Source of the DNA: Cyclobacterium roseum | GTDB lineage: Bacteria > Bacteroidota > Bacteroidia > Cytophagales > Cyclobacteriaceae | DNA length: 64,000 nt | Assembly: GCF_010119225.1 (NCBI RefSeq) | Contig: NZ_WNKF01000001.1 | Span: 124,001-188,000, forward strand | Direction: 5' to 3' | Shown: piece by piece, positions 54,794-63,294 of the stretch | How the letters are laid out: the number at the start of each line of letters is the position of its first letter | Position numbering within the stretch: the first letter of the stretch is position 1 | Translations under genes and position numbers: made by a program | The notes under the pieces: generated by a model | Seen by the model: the letters and a program-made list of their open reading frames with translations, nothing else | Told to the model about the DNA's origin: nothing | The model's database searches: none

Positions 54794-55985
54794 GATTTTT
54801 CGGCTGGTTTACGTTATGAAAAATGGCAGTTTGATTGCCTAAAATTCGGCTAAAACCCTTGACATCTTCTGCGGTGTACCCTTTGTTCATCTCTCCATAA
54901 CTTCCATACTTGGAAGACATGAGGTCGTGTTCGGAGCGGATACCGATCATACTAAAGCGATAAGGCATTAATTGTATTTTCACTTCGCCACTTACATACG
55001 TTTGGGTGTCGGCCATAAAGGACTCCAGGTTTCGCATCACCGGATCCAGGTAGTGCCCTTCGTGCAGATGGTTGCCGTAGAATTCCGCCAGTTGGTTTTT
55101 CCAGTAAGTCTGCCACTTGGTCAGGGTGTGCTTTTCCAGCAACTGATGGGCTTTAATAATCAGGAGCGGAGCGGCAGCCTCAAATCCTACCCTTCCTTTG
55201 ATACCGATAATGGTATCCCCGACGTGGATGTCCCTTCCGATACCGAAAGGCCCGGCTATTTCCTGGATTTTTAAGATGGCAGCTACCGGATGATCAAAGG
55301 ATTCACCGTTTACCTGATTGATTTCACCTTTTTCAAATCCAATGGTAAGGGTCTCCGCTTCGGTTTTACTTACCTGGGTAGGATAAGCATCCTCGGGCAG
55401 GGCCTGATCCGAGGTGAGGGTTTCCTTTCCCCCTACAGAGGTTCCCCAGATGCCTTTGTTGATCGAATAGGCCGCCTTTTCAAAATTCATATGCACATCG
55501 TGCTTTTTGAGATAGGTGATTTCTTCCTCCCTGCTCAGTTTAAGGTCCCGGATGGGAGTGATGATTTCTGCCTGCGGAAGGATGGTTTGAAAAATCATAT
55601 CGAATCGAACCTGGTCATTTCCTGCGCCGGTACTTCCGTGTGCCACAGCCGTCGCTCCGATACTTTTAGCATATTCCGCCAGTGCTTTGGCCTGTAATAT
55701 CCTTTCTGCACTTACTGACAGGGGATACGTTTGGTTTTTAAGGACATTGCCAAAAATCAAGTATTTTAGCACTTCTTCATAATAGGTGCTGGTAACGTCA
55801 AGGACTTTAAAAGAGGCCACCCCCAGCTTTTTGGCTCTGCTTTCAATGGTTTTTAATTCCTCCTGCTCAAATCCTCCGGTATTGACTAATACAGCGTGAA
55901 CTTCAAATCCTTTTTCTTTACTCAGATGGATGGCACAAAAAGTCGTGTCCAACCCGCCACTGTATGCTAAAACTACTTTTTTCAT
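54780..55985 (-). CDS. argG: Argininosuccinate synthase
   Basis: A 401-residue ATP-dependent synthetase joining citrulline and aspartate. N-terminal PP-loop LAYSGGLDTTFCAIHL, followed by AVAHGSTGAGNDQVRFD, and the C-terminal tetramerisation region with MIGIRSEHDLMSSKYGSYGE. In this pathway free citrulline is produced by the ArgE-like deacylase. It is the second gene of the operon, 45 bp after the GNAT gene. Confidence 0.97.
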   Translation of the reverse strand: MKKVVLAYSGGLDTTFCAIHLSKEKGFEVHAVLVNTGGFEQEELKTIESRAKKLGVASFKVLDVTSTYYEEVLKYLIFGNVLKNQTYPLSVSAERILQAKALAEYAKSIGATAVAHGSTGAGNDQVRFDMIFQTILPQAEIITPIRDLKLSREEEITYLKKHDVHMNFEKAAYSINKGIWGTSVGGKETLTSDQALPEDAYPTQVSKTEAETLTIGFEKGEINQVNGESFDHPVAAILKIQEIAGPFGIGRDIHVGDTIIGIKGRVGFEAAAPLLIIKAHQLLEKHTLTKWQTYWKNQLAEFYGNHLHEGHYLDPVMRNLESFMADTQTYVSGEVKIQLMPYRFSMIGIRSEHDLMSSKYGSYGEMNKGYTAEDVKGFSRILGNQTAIFHNVNQPKNHDND

Positions 55986-56030
55986 ATTTAAGATTATCGT
56001 TATAAAGCCTTGCCGAAAGCAAACCTTTAT

Positions 56031-56732
56031 TTAAGATGATTGATTGACTTTTTCTTTTACTTTCGCCAGGGCATTTCTTTTTCCTTTGGCAATATTAAGA
56101 AACATGGCCCGTTTGATTTTGATTAAGCGTTCAAAAAGGCTGAGATTTTTATTAAAATCCGCTGAAAGTTTTTTCTGCTCTGCTTTTTTTACCTTTTTTG
56201 GCTCGTAGAGCATGGCAGTACACAAGCAGTTTGATCGGTTTTTGCTCATCAGAATAGGATAATTCACACAGCTCTGACATCCTTTCCAGAAATCATCGTC
56301 GGTGGTGAGGTCGGAGTAACTGACCGGATAATAGCCCAATTCGGAGTTGATTTTCATGACGGCAGCACCAGTGGTAAGCCCGAAAATTTTCGCCTCGGGA
56401 TATTTTTTGCGGCTGAGTTTGAAAACTTCTCTTTTGATCTCCCTTGCCAAGCCATGTTTCCGGAACTCAGGAGAAACGATAAGCCCCGAGTTGGCAACGA
56501 ATTTCCCGTGGCCCCAAGCCTCAATATAACAAAAACCTGCCCATTGCCCGGTTTTAGAAAGTGCGATTACTGCCTTCCCTTCTCTCATTTTGGTCTGTAT
56601 GTATTCCGGTGACCTTTTGGCTATTCCTGTTCCCCGGGCTTGAGCGGAGCGTTCCATTTCTTCGGTAATGGTCTCTGCATAGTGGCAATGTTCTTCTGCC
56701 GCTGGTTTTATGATGAATTTCTGGTTAGACAT
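56031..56732 (-). CDS. GNAT acyltransferase, likely first enzyme of the arginine operon
   Basis: A 233-residue GNAT-family protein. The acyl-CoA loop is VSPEFRKHGLAREIKREVF, preceded by KFVANSGLIV and followed by AKIFGLTTGAAVMKINSELG. Its place at the head of the arginine genes, as in other Bacteroidota, implies N-acylation of glutamate (ArgA-like function). Unusual is a C-terminal extension with cysteines in KGCQSCVNYP and SNCLCTAMLYEP plus a long basic tail; the four cysteines could bind zinc or an iron-sulphur cluster, or sense redox state. No leader or ARG box is evident upstream. Confidence 0.85.
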   Translation of the reverse strand: MSNQKFIIKPAAEEHCHYAETITEEMERSAQARGTGIAKRSPEYIQTKMREGKAVIALSKTGQWAGFCYIEAWGHGKFVANSGLIVSPEFRKHGLAREIKREVFKLSRKKYPEAKIFGLTTGAAVMKINSELGYYPVSYSDLTTDDDFWKGCQSCVNYPILMSKNRSNCLCTAMLYEPKKVKKAEQKKLSADFNKNLSLFERLIKIKRAMFLNIAKGKRNALAKVKEKVNQSS

Positions 56733-57267
56733 GTTGTCATTGTTTTGGGCTTACCGGCTATTCCCATCTGATTTGCTTTTGACAGTCAGCCCTAAGAAGG
56801 TTGTTGAAATGAATGATTGAACGCTTTCGAAGAGGAAGTATCCACATAGGATACCAAATAAAGTATACAGGGACTATGCCCTGAAAACATTCCTGAAAGT
56901 TTTGATGCAAGACAATATCGGATACCCAAAAAGATTATCATGGGCCAGGTAAATCAGGGAGGATATGTGCGTCTCTTTTATCATAGGAAAACCCTACAAA
57001 TATTTATTTATTTGATCAAAAATACAAATTTTAGAAGCAGATTGTATTTGCCGCGAACTTCGCAAAAATAATGCCCTGCGTTTTCGTCGTTGAATACTGG
57101 AAAAATAAGCGTTAGTTGAAGGGTCAAATGTTACTTATCGTATTCATTTTTCACTAAATAAAGAAAATAGGTAACTATAATAGGAAGTTTTTTTTATTTC
57201 TGATTAAAAATTGACTTTAGCCTGTTTTTTGTTGCATGGTTTAACCGAACCAAACATAAAAAATAAA
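56733..57267. other. Intergenic region, 535 bp, divergent
   Basis: Spacer between the arginine operon and the ATP-grasp operon, so it must contain both promoters. It becomes AT-rich after about 56990. I find no exact TTG-N20-TAnnTTTG match, tRNA, hairpin terminator or convincing small ORF. A frame preceding the ATP-grasp ATG (from 57211) starts with TTG and adds 19 non-conserved-looking residues. Confidence 0.4.
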
Positions 57268-58488
57268 ATGGCAAAATGTTTTGCACTAATGGGTTGGAGT
57301 TTACCTGTGATAGAAAGTATGCAAAAACTCAACAAACCGTATGTAGTAGTTTCTTACCCGGATTTTGAGGGGTATGCCAAAGAAAACAACATTCCTTTTG
57401 TATCCTACCAGTTCAACGAGTGGAGCGATTCTTCGAATTCACTCGATTTGAAAGATAAGTTGGATGCCTTCGGTGCAGACGTAGCGGTGCCACTTTTTGA
57501 AGAAACGGTAGAATGGGCCGGTGCATTGAATTCTCTTTATAGAGATGATCCCCGGGTGTTGAACAGGGCATTCTTGTTTCGTAACAAGGCCATGATGAAA
57601 AGAAAAGCCTTGATTGGAGGCCTTCGTGTCGGACTATTCGAGGAGGTATATAATAAAGAAGGTGTAAAAAACTTTATGAACCGGCTTAATCAGGCCAATC
57701 TTCAGGTTGATGGAGAAGAAGACAGTTGGGTTCATATCAAACCTTTCGCCTCTGCCGGAACGGTGGGACATCGCTTACTAAGATCTCAAGCCGATGTGGA
57801 TTCCAAATGTCAGGATGAAGATTTTCCTTGTTTGGCGGAAAGTCACCTTCCCGGAAAAGAGTTTTCATGCGAGGCGTTTATCCATGGTGGAAAGATCCGT
57901 TTTATGAATATCACCGAATACGTTAAATTGGGTTATTCCAACTTTATTCCGGAAGGTAACTACCTTCATTCCAAAAGGGAGAAAATATTGAAGGAAATGC
58001 AAAAGCTGGTTGATCTTTTTGGAATCCAGTACGGCATGATTCACCCGGAGTGGTTTTTAACCGAAAACGATGAACTGAGCTTTGGAGAGGTTGCCTGTAG
58101 AATTCCAGGGGGACATATTTTGGAACTGTGCGGGCAAGCGTACGGGTTTGATGCATTGGGCGCCTTCGTCTTATGTCATGATCCGGATCTCAGCGAGGAG
58201 GAGCTCAAGCAAATATTACCACCATTGGATGCCCGACCCGAAACATTCTATGGAAATGTGATGATTTATCCGCACAAAAACCAAATTTCAAAATTGATTA
58301 TTCCGGAAGAGTTGAAGGAAGAATCGTATTTTCTGGATCATAACCTGGTCCCTCCGCTCAGTAGTCAGAAGATTAGTGATCGGGAAGGCTTTGGAAATCA
58401 TTTTGGAACCGTTAATTTTAAGGGAAATGATCCCGACCGAATGACGGAGTTATTGCTACATTATGAAAATGTAGATTTTTATCATTAG
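57268..58488 (+). CDS. ATP-grasp carboxylate-amine ligase of unknown substrate
   Basis: A 406-residue ATP-grasp protein from ATG 57268 (MAKCFALMGWSLPVIE). The N-terminal pre-ATP-grasp domain spans about residues 1-100. The ATP-binding lysine is K158 in WVHIKPFASAGTVGHRL; the adenine-loop glutamate region is LAESHLPGKEFSCEAFIHGG; the metal-binding residues are E261 (MIHPEWFL), E274 (SFGEVACRIPGG) and R278. Such enzymes make acyl-phosphates and join them to amines, as in dipeptide ligases. The gene leads a three-gene operon with a papain-like protein and alanine racemase, so a D-alanine-containing product is a plausible inference. Confidence 0.85.
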   Translation: MAKCFALMGWSLPVIESMQKLNKPYVVVSYPDFEGYAKENNIPFVSYQFNEWSDSSNSLDLKDKLDAFGADVAVPLFEETVEWAGALNSLYRDDPRVLNRAFLFRNKAMMKRKALIGGLRVGLFEEVYNKEGVKNFMNRLNQANLQVDGEEDSWVHIKPFASAGTVGHRLLRSQADVDSKCQDEDFPCLAESHLPGKEFSCEAFIHGGKIRFMNITEYVKLGYSNFIPEGNYLHSKREKILKEMQKLVDLFGIQYGMIHPEWFLTENDELSFGEVACRIPGGHILELCGQAYGFDALGAFVLCHDPDLSEEELKQILPPLDARPETFYGNVMIYPHKNQISKLIIPEELKEESYFLDHNLVPPLSSQKISDREGFGNHFGTVNFKGNDPDRMTELLLHYENVDFYH

Positions 58489-58513
58489 AAACGAGTTTTA
58501 TAAATCAGAATAT

Positions 58514-60508
58514 ATGCAAGAAGGAGTGATCTCAGAAAGTAACCTGGCATCTTTTGAAGAGTTGTTTGAGAATTATGTGTCGGCGACTCCGCTGACAAAG
58601 AGGGAGAAGGCCCAAAAAATCATGGGCCAATTGGATACCTGGTGCAACAAGCTGGAAGGCATACGAGAGGTGTATGATAAGGTTCCCGACCTGACCGAGG
58701 CGGGAATCTTTAAAGACAGCCCATGGGAACACCCCGGTAAGTTGGTGCCTCAACTGGTAAACGGAACCTATAAAAGCGGCCATCCAAATTCCACCATTGA
58801 GCTCCTTAGTGAGTTGAGAATGTTGGCTATATTGGAAGGCAATATCGCGGGTTCTGCGTCTCAGAAGGAAGAAGCCGATAGCTACCTGCAGGAAGTTTTG
58901 GTTTACAATTTGGAATTTGTTTTTAATGAACCGCAGGAAGAAACCAGACTGGTAATGAGTGCGCATGAACTTAGTAAAGTTCATGCCCTCTTCCAGTTTA
59001 TTTTGGAAAAAATTGAACTATCCAAGGTCAAATCCAAATTGGTGGAAGAGTTAACGCTTATTTGTGAACAGCGGCCGGTGGTTACCGAAAAGCAACGCAG
59101 AATCATTGCGTTGGTAAAGGAAAAAATTGAATTGAATCCGGATCATCCTGCAGACATGGAGTTGTTAGCCTTTCAAAGGGCTATTTACAAACCATCACCT
59201 GCCACGGATGGCAAAGATCATGTTTCCTACGGCAAGCTTCTCCAGACGATGTCAATCGCATCCCTGGAAAAAGAGGCCAAAGCAATGGGTGACAGCATGC
59301 TTCAGTTTGGGCTTGTCAGTACGTATCAGGCTACATTACTATTACACCTGGTAAACAAAGAGTACCACGAGCTGATCCCGGTTTGCCTTGGTTTGAATCC
59401 GACGGGTGTGGCCCGGTTTAATGAATTCAAAGATTTCGTCTGTTATTTGATTCTTCAGGTAATCCATCCTTTTAACGCACAATGCATCTTTGGACTGGCA
59501 AAAATGCTAGAAAACGGAATCATTTCCAGGGAAGCCGTGAGGTCCGGACTCTATAATCTTTGTAAGATTAGTATCCATCCGGAAGTTACTAACCGCATTT
59601 TGAAGTCGACCCGGACCCCTCACGAAAAAGTAAGCCCCAAGCAATACCTCATTGGTGCCTTGCTAAGGATATTGGGTCAGCCGCTAGGCGTTGGTCAGGG
59701 GAACAACCCCACCTGTCAGAGTGCCCGTGGCATCAGCATGTGGAGCCAGCATGCTCCGGCAAAGCTGATTCACATGGTGCAAACAGCTGCGGTACATAAT
59801 GACCTGAGTTTTCGATTTGAGGGACAGGAAATAAGCTATTCGACCACTCCGGCCGGATTGGTTCAAAACCTGGATCATCACCTGGATGCCGTTTCGGTCA
59901 CACTGGTTCCGATGTTGGATAGGGTGTACAATGAAATGATGCGAAGGGCATCCGGAAGAGGAGAAGATCCCCATAAATGGGCCAACCCGGGATTGTACGG
60001 GCAATGGATTCAGATAGGCTTTGCTTCCGCTTACGATTACCTGTCCAATGCCATCGTAGACTTTGATGGTTTTATACGGGTATTCTATGCGATGTGTCAT
60101 CCGCGGTTTAATGGGGGGCACCGACTGGTATATCCTAATCCGGTAGGCATTTTCATTACTTCCGCCAAAGGAGAAATGCTTGGGTTTCATGCCGTATCGC
60201 TACTCCGGGTAGACGAAGATCCATCCGGAAACGTTCGGGCTTATTTTCTAAATCCCAATAATGAGGGACGCCAGGACTGGGGACAGGAGATAAAACCCTC
60301 TGTCTACGGAAACGGTGAGATTCACGGGGAATCCTCCTTGCCGCTTTATCAGTTTGCAGCGAGGGTTTATGCCTTTCACTACAATAACTTGGAGGCTTCC
60401 TCCAACATGGATAAAATTCCTCAAGCTGAAGTAGAAAAAGTTAAAAAGATAGCCAAAGATAGCTGGGGGAAATCATATACTTGGCTGGAAATTAAAAAAC
60501 AATGGTAA
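58514..60508 (+). CDS. Unknown protein with papain-like catalytic signature
   Basis: A 664-residue protein I cannot place in a named family. Residues 1-390 are mostly helical and charged, without a signal peptide or membrane helix. From residue 391 there is a papain-fold pattern: Q395-G396 and C401 in GVGQGNNPTCQSARG (Gln and Cys six apart, as Q19/C25 of papain), H559 in MLGFHAVSLLRV and N580 in AYFLNPNNEGRQDWG, resembling the His and Asn-Pro motifs of calpain-like enzymes. It may be a cysteine peptidase or an acyl-transfer enzyme. It lies 25 bp after the ATP-grasp gene and overlaps the racemase gene by 7 bp. Confidence 0.8.
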   Translation: MQEGVISESNLASFEELFENYVSATPLTKREKAQKIMGQLDTWCNKLEGIREVYDKVPDLTEAGIFKDSPWEHPGKLVPQLVNGTYKSGHPNSTIELLSELRMLAILEGNIAGSASQKEEADSYLQEVLVYNLEFVFNEPQEETRLVMSAHELSKVHALFQFILEKIELSKVKSKLVEELTLICEQRPVVTEKQRRIIALVKEKIELNPDHPADMELLAFQRAIYKPSPATDGKDHVSYGKLLQTMSIASLEKEAKAMGDSMLQFGLVSTYQATLLLHLVNKEYHELIPVCLGLNPTGVARFNEFKDFVCYLILQVIHPFNAQCIFGLAKMLENGIISREAVRSGLYNLCKISIHPEVTNRILKSTRTPHEKVSPKQYLIGALLRILGQPLGVGQGNNPTCQSARGISMWSQHAPAKLIHMVQTAAVHNDLSFRFEGQEISYSTTPAGLVQNLDHHLDAVSVTLVPMLDRVYNEMMRRASGRGEDPHKWANPGLYGQWIQIGFASAYDYLSNAIVDFDGFIRVFYAMCHPRFNGGHRLVYPNPVGIFITSAKGEMLGFHAVSLLRVDEDPSGNVRAYFLNPNNEGRQDWGQEIKPSVYGNGEIHGESSLPLYQFAARVYAFHYNNLEASSNMDKIPQAEVEKVKKIAKDSWGKSYTWLEIKKQW

Positions 60509-61659
60509 AACATTCTTCTAGAATTGAATTAAAACAGAGTGCGTATAAAAGCAATGTTAATTTTATTAGAAAAAAGATAGGTGAAAAACCGATTCTCTCT
60601 TCCGTGGTCAAGGCCAATGCCTATGGCCACGGAATAGAGTCTTTTGTGCCCATGGCAGAAAAGTGTGGAATCAATCACTTTTGTGTGGCTTCTTCTTTTG
60701 AAGCCGAGCAGGTGTTGAGCGTATGCAAACCCGAAAGTCAAATTTTGATAATGGGGATTATCTATGAAGAGGATTTGGAATGGGCGGTAGCCCATGACAT
60801 AGCCTTCTTTGTTTACTATTTTGATCGCTTGCCAAAGGCTCTGGAGGCGGCCAAAAAAGTGGGAAAAAAAGCCAAAATACACTTGGAGGTGGAAACGGGT
60901 GCGAATAGAACCGGCATGAACGCTAAGGAATTTCCCAAATCGATTGCTTTCCTGAAAAAAAATGAGGAATGGCTGGTGTTTGAAGGGCTATGTACCCATT
61001 TCGGCGGGGCCGAAAGTGCCAGCAATCAGTTTAAAATCGACCGGCAGCACAAACGATACAAGGAATTCCTGCGGCAATGCAAGGAAAAAAAATTCATGCC
61101 CAAACTACGTCATATCGCCTGTTCCGCTGCTGCTCTGGCCATGAAAGACACCGTTTATGACCTGGTTCGGATAGGTGTGGCGCAGTATGGCTTCTGGCCC
61201 AGTCCTGATATCTATTTTTCACATCTCCACGAAACCAATAAAAAATCCGACACCTCACTGAAGCGGATTTTTAGTTGGAAGACAGATGTAATGGATATTC
61301 GGGAAGTAGATAAGGGGGAATTTATCGGGTACGGTACTGCCTTCCAGGCTACGCAGAAAATGACAATAGCGGTGTTACCTTTGGGGTATTCCAATGGCTA
61401 TCCACGAGCCCTTTCCAATAGGGGACAGGTACTTATTCGCGGAAAAAAGGCACCGATCGTAGGCTTGATCAATATGAATTTGTTTATGGTTGACATCAGT
61501 CATATCCCAGGAGTGAAGGTGGGAGAGGAAGTGGTGTTGATAGGAAGGCAGAATAATAACGTAATCAACGTTTCCAGTTTTACCAACGTCACCCAATTGC
61601 TAAATAATGAGATGCTAAGCCGCTTACCATCAGCTATTCCCCGAACGGTAGTTCGGTAA
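60502..61659 (+). CDS. alr: Alanine racemase, stand-alone
   Basis: A 385-residue fold-type III PLP enzyme interconverting L- and D-alanine. The PLP lysine is K37 in SSVVKANAYGHGIE; the second base is Y277 in EFIGYGTAFQAT; R224 lies in VRIGVAQYGFWPS; and the C-terminal GLINMNLFMVDIS matches the active-site entry of the other protomer. In Bacteroidota the housekeeping racemase is commonly fused to MurF, so this single-domain copy is probably dedicated to the operon. Its ATG overlaps the stop of the papain-like gene. A related amino acid as substrate cannot be excluded. Confidence 0.9.
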   Translation: MVKHSSRIELKQSAYKSNVNFIRKKIGEKPILSSVVKANAYGHGIESFVPMAEKCGINHFCVASSFEAEQVLSVCKPESQILIMGIIYEEDLEWAVAHDIAFFVYYFDRLPKALEAAKKVGKKAKIHLEVETGANRTGMNAKEFPKSIAFLKKNEEWLVFEGLCTHFGGAESASNQFKIDRQHKRYKEFLRQCKEKKFMPKLRHIACSAAALAMKDTVYDLVRIGVAQYGFWPSPDIYFSHLHETNKKSDTSLKRIFSWKTDVMDIREVDKGEFIGYGTAFQATQKMTIAVLPLGYSNGYPRALSNRGQVLIRGKKAPIVGLINMNLFMVDISHIPGVKVGEEVVLIGRQNNNVINVSSFTNVTQLLNNEMLSRLPSAIPRTVVR

Positions 61660-61685
61660 TCCCCATTAAGCACTCCTATTAAAAG

Positions 61686-63290
61686 TTATTGAAAAAAGGC
61701 TTCTGTAATGATTTGTCTGGGAAGATCCGGTCCGGCAAAGGATACTTCCAGAGCTTCTCCGGCAATGTCATCAAAGTAATACACTTCCAGAGGAAGAATG
61801 CCAGCTTCCAGGTAAAGACTGGCAGTTTTTTCCTTGGTGGAGTGTGAGCCATCATTGTCAATAACCTTCTCTCCATTCAAAAGCAGGAAACTACCATCGT
61901 CCGATTTTAAAAAGAAGGTGTAGGTACCGGATGTGGGAAGGACCAGGTTGGCAGTGTAGTGCAGGGCAAAATGATCCGCTCTATGAGGAATCTCATCCAG
62001 ACTGATCTCTGAACTTTTTCCGGAGGCGATGACATCCAGGATGGCGAAGTCAGGAACCTGGGTAAAGTTTCCTTCTGCATATTTCCAATTCACCTTTCCT
62101 TCTTCGTTCGATATTCTGTATTGCTGAATTTCCGGCCTGCTGCTTTTGTTTTCGTTCCAGGCCACGGCCGTTACCAGGCTATTTTCAGTAATAGTGATAG
62201 GGCTTTCGTATTTTTTCCCATTGCCGGCCGAAGGTGGCGTGCCATCCAACGTGTACCAAATTTCTGCCTCGGGAGCGTCTACTCTGATTTCCAGCGTTAG
62301 TTCTTCTTGCTTATATAAACCGCTTAATGGAGACACAACCGGCATGGGCACAAAAGTACCGGATTTTGCCTTCGGATCGAATGCCTCCAAAATCGGCCTG
62401 CCCACCCCGGCATCAGGAGGGCAGATTCCAAGGGCATAGGCCAAAGTTGGGGCCACATCGTACTGGTAACAGGGTTTCTCCACGACCAAGCCTTTTTGAA
62501 CCCCTTTTCCGTAGAGAATAATGGGAATTTCGAGTTCATCCAAACTGCTTCCACCATGGCCTTTTCCAATTCCACCATGGTCCCCGGTGATCAAAATAAG
62601 GCTCTCCTCCATCAAGCCCGCTTCTTTCAATTTTCCGACAAAATCGCCTATTAAGCTATCATAATGGGTTATGGATTGGAAATAAGCCTTGGAGTCGTGC
62701 CCGTCCTGATGTCCATAGTGATCGATTTCGTCAATATCGATAAAAAGAAAGTCAGGCCTTTCTTCGAAAAAAGCCGCTACCGCTCTGGAAAAGACTTCAT
62801 CCCCGCTATTTCCGTGAAAAACCTTATCCACTCCTTCCAAATCGTACAAGCGCGCAAGCCCACCCCATTCATAGAAAAAATGCATTTTGGATTCGGGAAG
62901 CTGCTCGTCTATCCAATTAAAGAGACTGGGATAGATGCCTTTTTCCGTGGCAATCACCGGCGGCCAACGCTGGTTATCCAATTCCCAATCGTTGTCATAA
63001 ACTCCGTGTTGAAGCGGGTCGGCTCCGGTAAGCATGGAAGTCCAGTTAGGAGAGCTGTTAGTAGGCAAAACCGCACGGGCAAAAGGGGCAACGGCTCCCT
63101 CTGCAACCATTTGATTGATATTTGGCGTTTCGGCTTTCTGAAAACCTCGGGAACCAAAGGCATCGAGCCCGATTAAAACCACATGTTTAGCCCTTCTTTC
63201 CGGAACTTGCCGCTGGCAACTCAGGCTGCAAAGAAGAATAAACAAGGCTCCAAGCTGAAACGATAGCCGGTTTAGATCGCTGGCATTCAT
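61686..63290 (-). CDS. Exported type I phosphodiesterase/nucleotide pyrophosphatase with PA14-like domain
   Basis: A 534-residue lipoprotein (LLCSLSC near residue 25). The N-terminal alkaline-phosphatase-superfamily domain shows metal and catalytic motifs VVLIGLDAFGSRG, LPTNSSPNWTSMLTGADPLQHG, IDEIDHYGHQDGHD and ITGDHGGIGKGHGG. A chitobiase-like segment (AEIWYTLDGTPPSAGNGKKY) follows, then a PA14-like C-terminal domain (FALHYTANLVLPTSGTYTFF, SDDGSFLLLNGEKVIDNDG), which binds glycans in other proteins. It starts 4 bp after the glycerophosphodiesterase gene. The pair suggests periplasmic cleavage of phosphodiesters, perhaps from phospholipids or teichoic-like polymers. Confidence 0.88.
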   Translation of the reverse strand: MNASDLNRLSFQLGALFILLCSLSCQRQVPERRAKHVVLIGLDAFGSRGFQKAETPNINQMVAEGAVAPFARAVLPTNSSPNWTSMLTGADPLQHGVYDNDWELDNQRWPPVIATEKGIYPSLFNWIDEQLPESKMHFFYEWGGLARLYDLEGVDKVFHGNSGDEVFSRAVAAFFEERPDFLFIDIDEIDHYGHQDGHDSKAYFQSITHYDSLIGDFVGKLKEAGLMEESLILITGDHGGIGKGHGGSSLDELEIPIILYGKGVQKGLVVEKPCYQYDVAPTLAYALGICPPDAGVGRPILEAFDPKAKSGTFVPMPVVSPLSGLYKQEELTLEIRVDAPEAEIWYTLDGTPPSAGNGKKYESPITITENSLVTAVAWNENKSSRPEIQQYRISNEEGKVNWKYAEGNFTQVPDFAILDVIASGKSSEISLDEIPHRADHFALHYTANLVLPTSGTYTFFLKSDDGSFLLLNGEKVIDNDGSHSTKEKTASLYLEAGILPLEVYYFDDIAGEALEVSFAGPDLPRQIITEAFFQ

Positions 63291-63294
63291 ACTT

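Noticed and set aside
57211-57267. TTG-initiated extension of the ATP-grasp gene
   Set aside because: The ATG at 57268 begins the conserved fold directly and the 19 extra residues are unlike family N-termini.
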